This document shows, piece after piece, positions 23,265 to 32,703 of a stretch of 64,000 nucleotides of DNA. The position numbers and the translations under genes were made by a program. This stretch comes from DATFVA01 sp963721075 (GTDB lineage Bacteria > Bacteroidota > Ignavibacteria > Ignavibacteriales > Ignavibacteriaceae): NCBI GenBank assembly GCA_963721075.1, contig CAVRHV010000019.1, positions 186,001 to 250,000 on the forward strand, written 5' to 3'. Each line of letters begins with the position of its first letter. The first letter of the stretch is position 1. The notes under the pieces were generated by a model. That model saw only the letters and a list, made by a program, of their open reading frames with translations. It was not told where the DNA came from and did no database searches.

Positions 23265-26201
23265 TTGAAAATAAAATACGTTATTTTCATTGTTGCACTG
23301 TTAATAGGGTCTACATTTTCACAAATCAATGATATCAGCAGGCTGTCAGTTCAGAACGCTGACCTGATATATCACGAATCATCACCCGTCGTAATATCGG
23401 ATAATGATATTTTGATTTTTTTTATTAGCAGCGGCCTGATGAATAATGCTGACATAAACGATACTTTATATTCATCAAGAAGCACAGACGGTGGAACAAC
23501 CTGGCGGGAAAAAAGTTTTATTGCTGAAGTAAAAAATACACCTGATTATGATCTCTTTTCACTGACAGCATTAAAAACTTTAAATGGGAGAATAATTATT
23601 GCCTATACCGACTGGGAAATACGGAAAATGGCAATAACTTTTTCCGACGACGATGGTTATAACTGGTCGGAATTTGTGTATGTAGAAGGCGGAAGGTTTC
23701 CTAACCCGCGATTTTCGATATCTAATCTGATTTTAAGTGAGTTAATAAATGGAAGGATAATACTGAGTTTTAGCGGTAAGAATTCAAATACCGCTTATTA
23801 CAGGGAAAGTCTTGATGATGGGGCAACATGGTCTGATTCTGCATATATCTTTTATTCCGGGACAGATAATATTAAAGACCTAACTTTTGTTTCTCTGAAT
23901 GCCGATACTATTGCCTCAATATATGAATTACATGGCCCCAATAATTATGGAATTTTTCAAAAGACCAGTTTTAATGGGGGAGAGATGTGGAGTTCTCAAA
24001 GAAAAATTATTAACACTGGAAATATTGAAACAAGGCCAAGACCGGTGAAAATTTCCGAAAAGAATATTTCTGTTATATTCGAAGTTTCTGACACCGCAAA
24101 TGCTCTTGCCTCCTTTAATGATATTTACTTTGTGAATAGTTCTGACAATGGTACGAACTGGGGAATTCCGGAAAGATTTACAAGTTATGTAGGGAAAGAT
24201 GAATATGTAAACGCTGCCTTGCTCAATGATAAGCCGTTGATAACTTTCTCCACCACGAGATTCACAAATATACCTCAGATATCTTATGCAGTTCTGGGGG
24301 AAACGGTTGAATTATTCAAACCCCCTTATATTGTTAACTATCAAACATTTTCTGATAGTGCTAAACATAAAACCTTCACTTTGAAATGCAAAATAATTGA
24401 TGATCAATCCGTTAGCAATGCTTCTCTTGTTATAGAACAAGGAGATCAATTTATTTTGTATGATGATGGTAAACATAACGATGATGAAGCATCAGATTAT
24501 ATATTCGGAAATGTAATAAACCTTCAGCAAATACCCCCATCTGACATAGCAATTATGGATGCTAATAAAATCACTCTTCCATTAAATAACAAAGGTGTAA
24601 TTGCTTATACATACCCTGCTCCTTTCTATACTATTAACGCAAAAATGACTGCCTCTGATAATGACCAACAGCAAATTGTTTTTGATACCTTGTTAAATGT
24701 TGAATATCAGTCATTTAATCAGTTTGAGGAGAGCAGTTTTTTATTTTCAGGAGGATTTTTCTTGTCAGGTTATTCTGGTGGAACGATGTGGGCTAATGGT
24801 GTTGCTTCATCTGTGCTCTTTGAAGATTATCTGCCTGGTAAGGTGGGAAGTGACCGATATAATCCACTGAACAAAGTTTATGTAATCAAAAAGGAAGACT
24901 CTCCGTTTAGTTATTCGTGGCAGCAGTGGAAAAATGCTGTAAGCCTGGGAGCAGAGTTTTATGACGGTGATGGAGATGGTATTTATAATCCTGTTGATAA
25001 GAACTGGAATGGAACCTGGGACCAAAATGAGGATATGCCTATGCTCATTGGAGATGAAATTGCCTGGTGCGTTTATAATGACGGACAGCCGAATCAAATG
25101 AGAAGATGGAATAATGTATATCCCCAGGGTATAGAAGTAAAACAAACTGTTTTTGCTTCAGATTTGCCTAAGCTGGAAAATATAATTTTTATCAGATACT
25201 CTATTCTTAATACCGGGACAGTTACAGAAATCATGGATTCAGTCTATTTTGGACTCTGGGCCGACCCGGACCTCGGTGACGTTTCTGATGATCTGATTGG
25301 TTGTGATACTTTGCTGAATTCCGGATTTGTATATAATGACAACACAGACGAACTCTATGGTCCGGATCCGCCGTCATTTTTTATGTCCTTGTTACAGGGA
25401 CCTGTTGTAAATACTGATAATCCAATGGATACTGCATATGTAAATAAAAGTGAAATGTATGGACAACAGGAGATTCCAGGATGGACTAATCTTGGTCCCG
25501 CGGCTCATGTATTTTTTATAGGTGGTGCTCCTGTTGTAAATGATCCGGATAATGAAATTATGGCAAGAAATTATCTAACAGGAAAAACAGCTGTGGGACA
25601 ATATCCGGATCCCTGTACTTTTCCATACATGGTAATCAGGGGCGGAGAAAATTGCGATGAAATAAATCCTGCGTTTTGGGCTTCGGGCGATCCGGTCACA
25701 GATATTGGATGGTTTATTAAATTCTCGGGGGATATCAGGAATATGATAAGTACCGGGCCTTTTACACTTGAAAAAGATAAACCGCAGGAAATAATTGCTG
25801 CTTATGTGGTGGGAAGAGGAACTGACCCTATAAATTCAGTAACAGTCGCTAGAAATAATGTTAGTGTAGGTTTAAAGGAATATAAAAGTAATTTTTCTTC
25901 TCTAACTTACCAGGCACCGCCGCCGACTAATCCTGTCGTAAATTATCAGCTTTACCATAACTATCCGAATCCTTTTAATCCCGTTACCAGGATAAGGTAT
26001 GAAATACCTCAGGATGGAGTAATTACGATAGATATCTATGATATCCTTGGTCAGAAAGTAAAGACTATTCTCAATAAATTTCAGGCAGCCGGCAGATACG
26101 AAGTTGAATTTAACGGGTCACCATTTGCAAGTGGAATATATATTTACAGAATGCACGTAAATGATTTTATTTCAAGTAAGAAAATGGTTCTGATAAAATA
26201 A
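23265..26201 (+). CDS. Large secreted sialidase-fold-like protein with type IX sorting domain
   Basis: 978 residues. TTG start after GGGGATC; a signal peptide (KIKYVIFIVALLIGSTFSQ) follows. Residues 20-340 carry Asp-box-like repeats (SRSTDGGTTWREKS, TFSDDDGYNWSE, ESLDDGATWSD, NSSDNGTNWGIP), a six-bladed sialidase-type propeller. The middle (residues 350-900) has a DDGKHNDDEASDY module, then a domain with DGDGDGIYNPVDKNWNGTWDQNED, a calcium-binding thrombospondin-3-like signature, and a long region common to Ignavibacteria/Bacteroidota surface proteins. The C-terminal sorting domain has HNYPNPFNPVTRIRYEI, DIYDILGQKVKTIL, FASGIYIYRM and SSKKMVLIK. Catalytic sialidase residues are not clearly present. 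Destination: exported by type IX secretion. Confidence 0.85.
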   Translation: MKIKYVIFIVALLIGSTFSQINDISRLSVQNADLIYHESSPVVISDNDILIFFISSGLMNNADINDTLYSSRSTDGGTTWREKSFIAEVKNTPDYDLFSLTALKTLNGRIIIAYTDWEIRKMAITFSDDDGYNWSEFVYVEGGRFPNPRFSISNLILSELINGRIILSFSGKNSNTAYYRESLDDGATWSDSAYIFYSGTDNIKDLTFVSLNADTIASIYELHGPNNYGIFQKTSFNGGEMWSSQRKIINTGNIETRPRPVKISEKNISVIFEVSDTANALASFNDIYFVNSSDNGTNWGIPERFTSYVGKDEYVNAALLNDKPLITFSTTRFTNIPQISYAVLGETVELFKPPYIVNYQTFSDSAKHKTFTLKCKIIDDQSVSNASLVIEQGDQFILYDDGKHNDDEASDYIFGNVINLQQIPPSDIAIMDANKITLPLNNKGVIAYTYPAPFYTINAKMTASDNDQQQIVFDTLLNVEYQSFNQFEESSFLFSGGFFLSGYSGGTMWANGVASSVLFEDYLPGKVGSDRYNPLNKVYVIKKEDSPFSYSWQQWKNAVSLGAEFYDGDGDGIYNPVDKNWNGTWDQNEDMPMLIGDEIAWCVYNDGQPNQMRRWNNVYPQGIEVKQTVFASDLPKLENIIFIRYSILNTGTVTEIMDSVYFGLWADPDLGDVSDDLIGCDTLLNSGFVYNDNTDELYGPDPPSFFMSLLQGPVVNTDNPMDTAYVNKSEMYGQQEIPGWTNLGPAAHVFFIGGAPVVNDPDNEIMARNYLTGKTAVGQYPDPCTFPYMVIRGGENCDEINPAFWASGDPVTDIGWFIKFSGDIRNMISTGPFTLEKDKPQEIIAAYVVGRGTDPINSVTVARNNVSVGLKEYKSNFSSLTYQAPPPTNPVVNYQLYHNYPNPFNPVTRIRYEIPQDGVITIDIYDILGQKVKTILNKFQAAGRYEVEFNGSPFASGIYIYRMHVNDFISSKKMVLIK

Positions 26202-26246
26202 TTAATAGTCTACAGGATTATTCTCGCCTAGATCTTCTTAATGCAA

Positions 26247-27153
26247 TCAGTGTTTCTTTAGAAAAGTCCCGTCCTGCAATTCTTCAAATGCTTTCTTCAG
26301 TTCTCCCTGGGTATTCATCACAATAGGTCCGTACCAGGCTACAGGCTCCTTCAAAGGTCTTCCGGATATAAGCAGGAAGCGAATTCCTTTTTCACCGGCT
26401 CTCTACTGTAACTTCATCTCCGTTATCGAAAAGTATTAGCGATCTGTTATCGGCTTCAACAGGGGGGTGGGTATCCAGCCAGCCGACACTCTCTGTAGGA
26501 ACTGCCAGTGGTCCGGATGCATTACAGAATTTTCCTGTCCCATCAAAAACATAAGCAAAGGCGTTGTTCCTTGTATCTATTGGTAATGTTTTTCTTTTTC
26601 CTGCAGGGACTGAAACATCTATATATACCGGATCAGCTGCGATCCCTTCAACAGGTCCGCGCTTTCCCCAGAAACTTCCGCAGACAAGCCGAACCTTTGT
26701 TCCATCATCATCGGTAATCTCAGGTATATCAGGACTTTTTATTTCCTGGTAGCGGGGATCTGTCATCTTGAGAGCCTTGGGCAGATTAGCCCATAACTGA
26801 AATCCGTGCATTCTGCCGATGTCATCACCTTTCGGCATTTCCTGGTGAATAATTCCGCTTCCGGCAGTCATCCACTGTATATCACCCGAAGAGATTACTC
26901 CCTTGTTTCCCATACTATCTCCGTGTTCAACACTGCCTGCAAGAACGTAAGTAATGGTTTCGATTCCTCTGTGAGGATGCCAGGGAAAACCTGCAAGATA
27001 ATCCTCCGGTTTTTCATTACGAAAGTCATCCAGAAGGAGGAAGGGATCAACTTCAGCAGGATCTCCGAATCCAATTGCACGTCTTAAATTTACACCTGCA
27101 CCTTCAACTGTGGGCTGAGCTTTTAATATCTTTTTAACCGGACGTATAGACAT
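26247..27153 (-). CDS. Pirin-family cupin protein, frameshifted near its C-terminus
   Basis: The main frame (27153 to 26392) encodes 253 residues and stops at TGA just after GDEVTVES. One base less around 26398-26404 lets the frame continue as GEKGIRFLLISGRPLKEPVAWYGP through GELKKAFEELQDGTFLKKH to 26247, giving about 301 residues, the normal pirin length. Metal-site motifs in the N-terminal cupin are HPHRGIETITYVLAGSVEHGD (His-x-His ... His) and the downstream E-M residues (SGIIHQEMP). Pirins bind Fe; some members are quercetinases, others transcription cofactors. Its lesion, like the other four in the window, is a single extra base. RBS AAAGGAA. Truncation alone would remove the last strand pair of the C-terminal cupin. 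Confidence 0.82.
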
Positions 27154-27399
27154 AACAAATTCCTTTCATATAAGTTCTTAAGCATAATAACCGAAATTAA
27201 ATAAATTATTTTTAAGTGAAATCACCTGTCACTAACTGAGAAAATAAATAAATATTTCCAGAAATACTGTACATATAATCTGCTCAAGCTGTTTGAGAAT
27301 TATATCCTGATTGAAAAATGAATTTGGAATTATACCCTTTATGTTAAAATTCGATATATTTTCAAGAATATTATTTATTAATTCATAGCTTTATCGTAG

Positions 27400-28986
27400 A
27401 TGAGATTTATTTTCATATTTCTGGCTTCAATGATGTTGATTTTACCTGTCAATGCTCAGAAAAAAGAAATCGTTGCATTTTATCCTGAATGGCAGGCAAA
27501 GGGAAATGATCCCTATTGCGTAAAGAATATTGAGACGACCGGTTCAGCTGACAAGATTACCGTTTTGAACTATGCTTTTATTATTCCTCATCCCGATTCA
27601 GCCGGCAGGATTATCCCGGAATTTTCTGACCCTTACCTTGCATATCAGCAGATATATTCACAGAAGATGAGCATCGACGGGATTGCTGATGACTCGGTAA
27701 GCCCTCTCAGAGGACAACTGAATCAGTTGAGGAAGCTGAAACGGAGACATCCTGAATTAAAGATACTTCTTTCTATAGGAGGATGGGAAGGATCCAGATA
27801 TTTTTCAGATGCAGCAAAGACGGCTGAAACCAGAACGTTTTTTGTGAATGAATGTATCAGAAGGTTCATAATAGGCGATCTTCCGGAACTAAACGGGGCA
27901 GGCGGTGATAAAACTGCATCGGGAATATTTGACGGGTTTGATATTGACTGGGAATATCCTGTTAACGGCGGGAAGGATAGTACTCATCATAATCCGGCGG
28001 ATAATGATAATCTGTCAATGCTCCTTGCACTTTTTAGATACAGACTTGACTCAATTCGTCCCGGCTTCCTGCTAACGGCGGCTATACCGGCAACAGAGAA
28101 GTCTCTGAATTATTTTAATCTATATAATGACCAGCAATACCTGGATTGGTACAATGTAATGACTTACGACTACACAGGAGAATGGAATGATCATACTGGA
28201 CATATGGCAGGACTTTTATCGTCACCAAAAGATACGGCATTCGGCAGAGAGAGAAATTCTTTCGATAAAACTTTAAGGCTCCTGAACGATGTCTACAGAA
28301 TTAGTTCATCAAAACTTGTTCCGGCCGTTGCATTTTATGCGAGAGGGTGGGGAGGAGTTGATTCTCTGAACCTGGGACAAGGAATGTCCGCCGGTAAAAT
28401 CTCAAATGATTCTTCAGAAGGGATTATTTCATTTTCAGACCTAAAAAAGCTGCCGGATTATGATACCTACCTTAACTGGGATACTTATTCGATGGCGCCT
28501 TATCTCTACAGTCCTGATGAGAAAATATTCCGGACATTCGATAATGAGAAATCAATAGCCCTGAAATCTTATTACGTTAAAGCTTACAATTTAAGAGGAC
28601 TGATGTGCTGGGAAATAACCGGTGATGACTCTGCAGGAACGCTGGTCGATATTATATATAGAGGAAATATGCCCAACATTCTGCCAATAAATGGAACCAG
28701 AAGTTCTAATCCTCATATTGAAATTTTACACCCTTCTGAGAATGACTGGATCAATGAGGGTTCTAATATTATCATTGATACAAAATCTTCCGATCCCGAC
28801 GGCAAAGTAATTAAAGTCGAATTCTTTGGTGATGGCATTTCCCTTGGATATTCCACCCGGGAACCTTTTAACTGGGTCTGGTTCAATGTGCCAATAGGAC
28901 AGCATACTATTACTGTTTCCGCAACTGATGTTAACGGTTCTGTAAAAATATCAGATCCTGTCCATATTGACGTCAAAGAACGGTAG
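27400..28986 (+). CDS. Secreted family 18 glycoside hydrolase (chitinase-like) with Ig-like domain
   Basis: 528 residues. Signal peptide MRFIFIFLASMMLILPVNAQ. The GH18 barrel covers residues 22-420: VAFYPEWQ at strand 1, ILLSIGGWEGSRYFSDAA at strand 3, and the catalytic DGFDIDWEYP (DxxDxDxE, Glu near residue 188) at strand 4, then YNVMTYDYTGEWND, VPAVAFYARGW and GLMCWEITGD at later strands. The last 90 residues form a bacterial Ig-like domain (IEILHPSENDWINEGSNIIIDTKSSDPDGKVIKVEFFGDG) of the type attached to polysaccharide-degrading enzymes. There is no T9SS sorting domain, so it is probably periplasmic or released by another route. All acidic catalytic residues are kept, so chitin or related beta-1,4-GlcNAc cleavage is likely. 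The 27154-27399 stretch upstream has no clear promoter. Confidence 0.9.
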   Translation: MRFIFIFLASMMLILPVNAQKKEIVAFYPEWQAKGNDPYCVKNIETTGSADKITVLNYAFIIPHPDSAGRIIPEFSDPYLAYQQIYSQKMSIDGIADDSVSPLRGQLNQLRKLKRRHPELKILLSIGGWEGSRYFSDAAKTAETRTFFVNECIRRFIIGDLPELNGAGGDKTASGIFDGFDIDWEYPVNGGKDSTHHNPADNDNLSMLLALFRYRLDSIRPGFLLTAAIPATEKSLNYFNLYNDQQYLDWYNVMTYDYTGEWNDHTGHMAGLLSSPKDTAFGRERNSFDKTLRLLNDVYRISSSKLVPAVAFYARGWGGVDSLNLGQGMSAGKISNDSSEGIISFSDLKKLPDYDTYLNWDTYSMAPYLYSPDEKIFRTFDNEKSIALKSYYVKAYNLRGLMCWEITGDDSAGTLVDIIYRGNMPNILPINGTRSSNPHIEILHPSENDWINEGSNIIIDTKSSDPDGKVIKVEFFGDGISLGYSTREPFNWVWFNVPIGQHTITVSATDVNGSVKISDPVHIDVKER

Positions 28987-29079
28987 AAGTTTCAAAGAGG
29001 AATATAATAATACCAATCATTCAACCAACTTATGAACCGGGTTCTAAGAGGGCAGCTCGACTTGTAGCCATCTAAATTA

Positions 29080-29108
29080 TTGAAAATTGACTTATGTCAT
29101 GGTAATCT
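29080..29108 (+). promoter_or_regulatory. Putative sigma70-type promoter for the cupin gene
   Basis: TTGAAA (29080-29085), 17-base spacer, TAATCT (29103-29108), about 60 bases before the ATG at 29172. Confidence 0.35.
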
Positions 29109-29171
29109 CTGCCTGCGAAGTGTAATTTTCTGTCATAAATAATTACCGATATTTGATATAAAAGGAACACT

Positions 29172-29486
29172 ATGACAGAAAAAACAGACAAACTACTTCT
29201 ACGGGATGCTGTGAACTATCAGGATGGATCAATAGTCAGCCGGCAAATAATGAAGAAACCTAACGGAAACATTACCTTATTCGCGTTTGATAAAGGACAA
29301 TCCTTAACAGAACATACTTCACCTTTTGAAGCAGTCGTAAATATCGTCGAAGGAGAAATGGAGATTAAGATCGGTGGAGAACCGCATACTGTAAATGAAG
29401 GAGAGATGATTATACTTCCTCCAAATATTCCTCACGCATTGACCGCTCAGCAGAAAACAAAGATGCTGCTTACAATGATCAAGTAA
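29172..29486 (+). CDS. Small single-domain cupin
   Basis: 104 residues, one conserved cupin barrel. Motif 1 is FDKGQSLTEHTSPFEAVVNIVEGEMEIKIGG, where the usual first G(X)5HXH is reduced to a single His (EHTSPFEA). Motif 2 is EGEMIILPPNIPHALTAQQ with the G(X)5PxG(X)2H(X)3N-like segment and a conserved His. Metal ligands are therefore incomplete relative to classic dioxygenase cupins. The AAAGGAA ribosome binding site is close to the ATG. Likely a small-molecule binding or detoxification protein; function unassigned. Confidence 0.8.
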   Translation: MTEKTDKLLLRDAVNYQDGSIVSRQIMKKPNGNITLFAFDKGQSLTEHTSPFEAVVNIVEGEMEIKIGGEPHTVNEGEMIILPPNIPHALTAQQKTKMLLTMIK

Positions 29487-29526
29487 TTAGCAGGCTTGTT
29501 ACGGAAATATCAGCACATAACAAATT

Positions 29527-30414
29527 TTAATTTATTGTTTGACCCGAGGTCTGGCTGGTTCTCTGTGATGATCTTTCCTGGGGTGAATTACGTTTCCTCT
29601 TTCCAAATGGTCGGAATGCATAAACAAACTGACTAATATAATGTGCAGGGAATTTCGACATTAATCCGTACTTTTCTGCTTTTTCATCAACAGGCAAGTA
29701 TGCGGTGCCGAATATCCAGTCCCATATTGCAAGTTTCGTAGCAAAGTTCCTGTTCCTTCCTTTTCCCAACGTATGATGCCAGCGATGCATTTCGGGACCA
29801 TTAATAAATCTCTGCAGTCTGCCTGTGTGTACGTTAAGATTCGAATGAATATACATCCCCCAAAGTGCGCTTATAACTCCCTTATATGCGATGACCTCAG
29901 GCGGTGAACCTAATAATACTATAGGAAGAAATTCCACCGTCTGGTTGATTAATATTTCGAAAGCATGCGAACGTGAACCGGAAAGCCAGTCAACTTTCCG
30001 GGGAGAGTGGTGTGCTTCGTGAATCCGCCAGAGCCATTTATTTTTGTGCTGCCATCTGTGCATCCAGTAAATGTAAATATCATGTGTTACAGTAAAGAAG
30101 ACCAGCTGGATCCAGATTGGAACGTCAGCAAAAAGCTCAAGCCTGGAGATACCCGTTGTATTGTCTATGTAATAAATAATGTAATTAAAAATCAGGATAC
30201 CAAGGATGTAGCTTTGAGCTATGGTATATAAGGCAAGATCATCAAAGAATCCCTCCCGCAGAACTTTCTGTCCTTTGTTGTATGGAAATATTCTTTCCAG
30301 AATAATGAACAAAAGCGCTGAAGCCGCAATAATTATCATTGACACTGCTTCGGCAGAAGAGAGATTTGTAATATAAGTTATTACGGAATTGTATATGTAC
30401 TTAAAAACCTGCAT
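29527..30414 (-). CDS. Fatty acid hydroxylase / sterol desaturase superfamily membrane enzyme
   Basis: 295 residues with four to five membrane helices and the histidine clusters of the superfamily: HDIYIYWMHRWQH, HEAHHSPRKVDW, and HRWHHT near residue 215, which bind a di-iron centre. The family inserts hydroxyl groups or double bonds into sterols, carotenoids, fatty acids or sphingoid bases. It is the last gene of the minus-strand run from 37756, 30 bases after neuB, so it is probably cotranscribed. Its substrate may be a lipid carrier or envelope lipid; the sphingolipid locus in the window makes sphingolipid hydroxylation a possibility. The C-terminal 25 residues are basic and low-complexity (KRKRNSPQERSSQRTSQTSGQ). 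Confidence 0.85.
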   Translation of the reverse strand: MQVFKYIYNSVITYITNLSSAEAVSMIIIAASALLFIILERIFPYNKGQKVLREGFFDDLALYTIAQSYILGILIFNYIIYYIDNTTGISRLELFADVPIWIQLVFFTVTHDIYIYWMHRWQHKNKWLWRIHEAHHSPRKVDWLSGSRSHAFEILINQTVEFLPIVLLGSPPEVIAYKGVISALWGMYIHSNLNVHTGRLQRFINGPEMHRWHHTLGKGRNRNFATKLAIWDWIFGTAYLPVDEKAEKYGLMSKFPAHYISQFVYAFRPFGKRKRNSPQERSSQRTSQTSGQTIN

Positions 30415-30444
30415 ATCTTATTAATAGAATCTTATCCGTAAATT

Positions 30445-31341
30445 TCAATTCTGCAGACTGGTTTTTGCTCTGCGTAACTTTTTAAGACTTTTAATTTCAC
30501 TGTCATACACTTTTTTTACACCGTCGCCCAGTGCAAGTTCAATATCCCGGATGCTTGAGATCAGTCTTTCAAGTCCCACTATTTCTACTGATGCCGCCTG
30601 ATCTGTCCCCCACATTGCGCGGTCGAGTGTTATATGACGTTCAATAAAACATGCTCCCAAAGCCACCGCAGCCCAGGTTGGGGCAAGACCGACTTCGTGT
30701 CCTGAATAACCTACAGGTACACCCCGATACATATTTTTCAAAGTCGGTATCATTCTAAGATTCAGTTCCTCATTTTTACAGGGGTAGGATGATGTTGAAT
30801 GAGCAATGAGCAGGTTTTCCGTTCCGAAGATATTAACGGCATTTTTTATTTCCTGAATCGTTGACATACCGGTAGACATAATCAGAGGTTTGTTCAGATC
30901 TTTGTGCCTGAGAAGCAGATCATCATCAGTCAGCGAAGCAGAAGCGAACTTATAAACCGGAGGATCAAATTCCTCAATGAACTCTACCGCCTCCTCATCC
31001 CAGCAGGATGCGAACCAGATTATATCTTGTTCTCTGCAGTAACTATCTATCTCTTCAAATTGTTCTTTGCTGAACTCAACTTTATGCCTGTATTCAATGT
31101 ATGTCATTCTGCCCCAGGGAGTATCCCGCTCAATATTCCATTGATCTTTAGGTACACAAATTTCAGGAGTGCGCTTCTGAAACTTTACTGCATCACAGCC
31201 GGCCTTAACTGCGCCGTCAATCATTTTTTTTGCTATCTCTACGGATCCGTTATGGTTAATTCCGATTTCCGCGATCACAAATACCGGAGCTCCGTCTCCG
31301 ATAATTTTGTCTCCGATCTTCCTGAAATTAAATGAATTCAT
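30445..31341 (-). CDS. neuB: NeuB-family ulosonic acid synthase
   Basis: 298 residues, the TIM-barrel part of sialic acid synthase: FVIAEIGINHNGS (residues 21-33), AVKFQKRTPE, STGMSTIQEI, HSTSSYPCKNEELNLRMIPTL, VGYSGHEVGLAP and ERHITLDRAMWGTDQAASVE. These are PEP- and metal-binding segments of NeuB/PseI/LegI enzymes, which condense PEP with a six-carbon sugar to form a nine-carbon ulosonic acid. The C-terminal antifreeze-like SAF domain (about 60 residues) is absent: the protein ends soon after ALGDGVKKVYDSEI. Acceptor specificity cannot be read from the sequence; no ManNAc-producing epimerase is nearby. Member of the nine-gene operon, between the KdsC-like phosphatase and the hydroxylase. 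Confidence 0.88.
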   Translation of the reverse strand: MNSFNFRKIGDKIIGDGAPVFVIAEIGINHNGSVEIAKKMIDGAVKAGCDAVKFQKRTPEICVPKDQWNIERDTPWGRMTYIEYRHKVEFSKEQFEEIDSYCREQDIIWFASCWDEEAVEFIEEFDPPVYKFASASLTDDDLLLRHKDLNKPLIMSTGMSTIQEIKNAVNIFGTENLLIAHSTSSYPCKNEELNLRMIPTLKNMYRGVPVGYSGHEVGLAPTWAAVALGACFIERHITLDRAMWGTDQAASVEIVGLERLISSIRDIELALGDGVKKVYDSEIKSLKKLRRAKTSLQN

Positions 31342-31366
31342 CCTGTGCCCTCAGTTAATGGTGAAA

Positions 31367-31906
31367 TTAATCTTCCGTGTTCAGTGAAATGATCAGTTCC
31401 GCAAACTCTCTGAACGCTCCGTTCCCTCCTTTGTTATGACATATATAATGAACAATTTCTTTTACGAAAACAGTTCCGTCTGACGGCGATGCTGATAAAC
31501 CTACCTCATTAATTAATTCAATATCGTTAACGTCGTCACCAATAAATGCTATATTTTCTTTTTCCAGTTTTAAGCCAGCCAAGATTTCATTAAGAAGAAC
31601 TTTCTTATCCTTAACACCACGATATAGGTAAATTATATTCAGTTTTTCGGCTCTTTTTAGAACAGAACCCGACAACTCACCGGTGATTATGCCGGTTTCA
31701 ATACCCAGGACGTTCCTGAGTCTTTCAACGCCCATACCATCCCTGATAGAAAATCGTTTCATAACTTCACCGTCGTCTGAATAATATACTCCGGTATCAG
31801 TAAGTACACCATCGTTGTCGGTTAAGACAAGCTTGATTTTTTTTGCTCTTTCAGCCAGATGCTGGTTATCTTCTCTTAGTTTTTTATCTGTTACCAAGCT
31901 GTCCAT
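31367..31906 (-). CDS. KdsC-like HAD phosphatase
   Basis: 179 residues with the C0-cap HAD fold of KDO-8-phosphate phosphatase: LVLTDNDGVLTD (nucleophile Asp30, acid/base Asp32), SIRDGMGVERLRNVLGIETGIITGE with the threonine of motif II, GVKDKKVLLNEIL with the lysine, and AFIGDDVNDIELINEVGLSASPSDG as motif IV. Such enzymes remove the phosphate from KDO-8-P or from nine-carbon ulosonic acid 9-phosphates. Here it overlaps the SDR gene by 16 bases and precedes neuB by 25, so it most likely dephosphorylates the NeuB product. That also implies that NeuB uses a phosphorylated sugar acceptor. Its first 24 residues extend beyond the domain and are helical. Confidence 0.85.
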   Translation of the reverse strand: MDSLVTDKKLREDNQHLAERAKKIKLVLTDNDGVLTDTGVYYSDDGEVMKRFSIRDGMGVERLRNVLGIETGIITGELSGSVLKRAEKLNIIYLYRGVKDKKVLLNEILAGLKLEKENIAFIGDDVNDIELINEVGLSASPSDGTVFVKEIVHYICHNKGGNGAFREFAELIISLNTED

Positions 31907-32703
31907 CCTCCATCAACTATTAAATTTGCTCCCGTCATATAAGCGGATGCTTCACTGGCCAGGAAAACGATGGCCCCTTTATAATCGGATGGGGCGGCCA
32001 TTCTTCCCAGGGGAGTCTTTTTAGAATAATTTTTAATAAAATAATCCTCCTGGTTATTCTCTACTCCGCCGGGAGAGAGAGAATTTACCCGTACTCCTTT
32101 TTCGCCCCAGTAGGCCGCAAGGAACCGTGTGAAAGAAATAACTGCACCCTTGGTTGCCGGGTAGGCAGGAGATTTATAAAATGATTGTGAACCATCATCC
32201 TTTTTATAAAGAGATTGATCAGGTGCTGTTATACCGTAGGTAGATGCAATATTTATAATACTGCCTGAACCCTGCTCAGCCATTTGTGTTCCGAGCACCT
32301 GAGAACAGAGAAAAGTTCCTGTCATATTAACTTTTAAAGATTTTTCCCAGAGTTCGAGAGGATAGTTCTCAAATTTCGAAAGTTCGGCCGCAGCAGACGG
32401 ATTCTCAAACATATCATTTATTGCCGCATTGTTTACAAGGATATCAATTTTCTTGTACTTATTAAGTATCCTGTCTTTTAATTCCTTTAGCGAAGCGGGG
32501 GAGGTGATATCTGTCCCGGCCCCCATGCTGTCGCCCTCAAGGCTAAAAGCGAAATCATTGCAAGCCTTGTCATCGAGATCGCATACCACTACAGAAGCAC
32601 CGGCCTCAGATAATGCAAGACAGTGCTGTTTCCCTAAAAGTCCCACAGCTCCCGTTACGACCGCAATTTTACCATTAAGGGAGAAAAGTGAAGGTGATTC
32701 CAT
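31891..32703 (-). CDS. Short-chain dehydrogenase/reductase of the ulosonic-acid cluster
   Basis: About 270 residues of the classical SDR fold: VVTGAVGLLGKQH (TGxxGxLG), NNAAIND, INIASTYG with the catalytic Ser, and YPATKGA (YxxxK). The C-terminus LIVDGGWTAW is the usual beta-strand ending. The opening SPSLFSLNGKIAVVTGA resembles PtmA-type SDRs found near flagellin- or LPS-modifying sugar genes. A reductase or hydroxyl-oxidising step on a sugar is inferred, with the neighbouring aminotransferase using the resulting ketone. The ATG at 32703 overlaps the stop of the aminotransferase gene (TGATG), and its end overlaps the phosphatase by 16 bases, so these genes are translationally coupled. Confidence 0.85.
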   Translation of the reverse strand: MESPSLFSLNGKIAVVTGAVGLLGKQHCLALSEAGASVVVCDLDDKACNDFAFSLEGDSMGAGTDITSPASLKELKDRILNKYKKIDILVNNAAINDMFENPSAAAELSKFENYPLELWEKSLKVNMTGTFLCSQVLGTQMAEQGSGSIINIASTYGITAPDQSLYKKDDGSQSFYKSPAYPATKGAVISFTRFLAAYWGEKGVRVNSLSPGGVENNQEDYFIKNYSKKTPLGRMAAPSDYKGAIVFLASEASAYMTGANLIVDGGWTAW

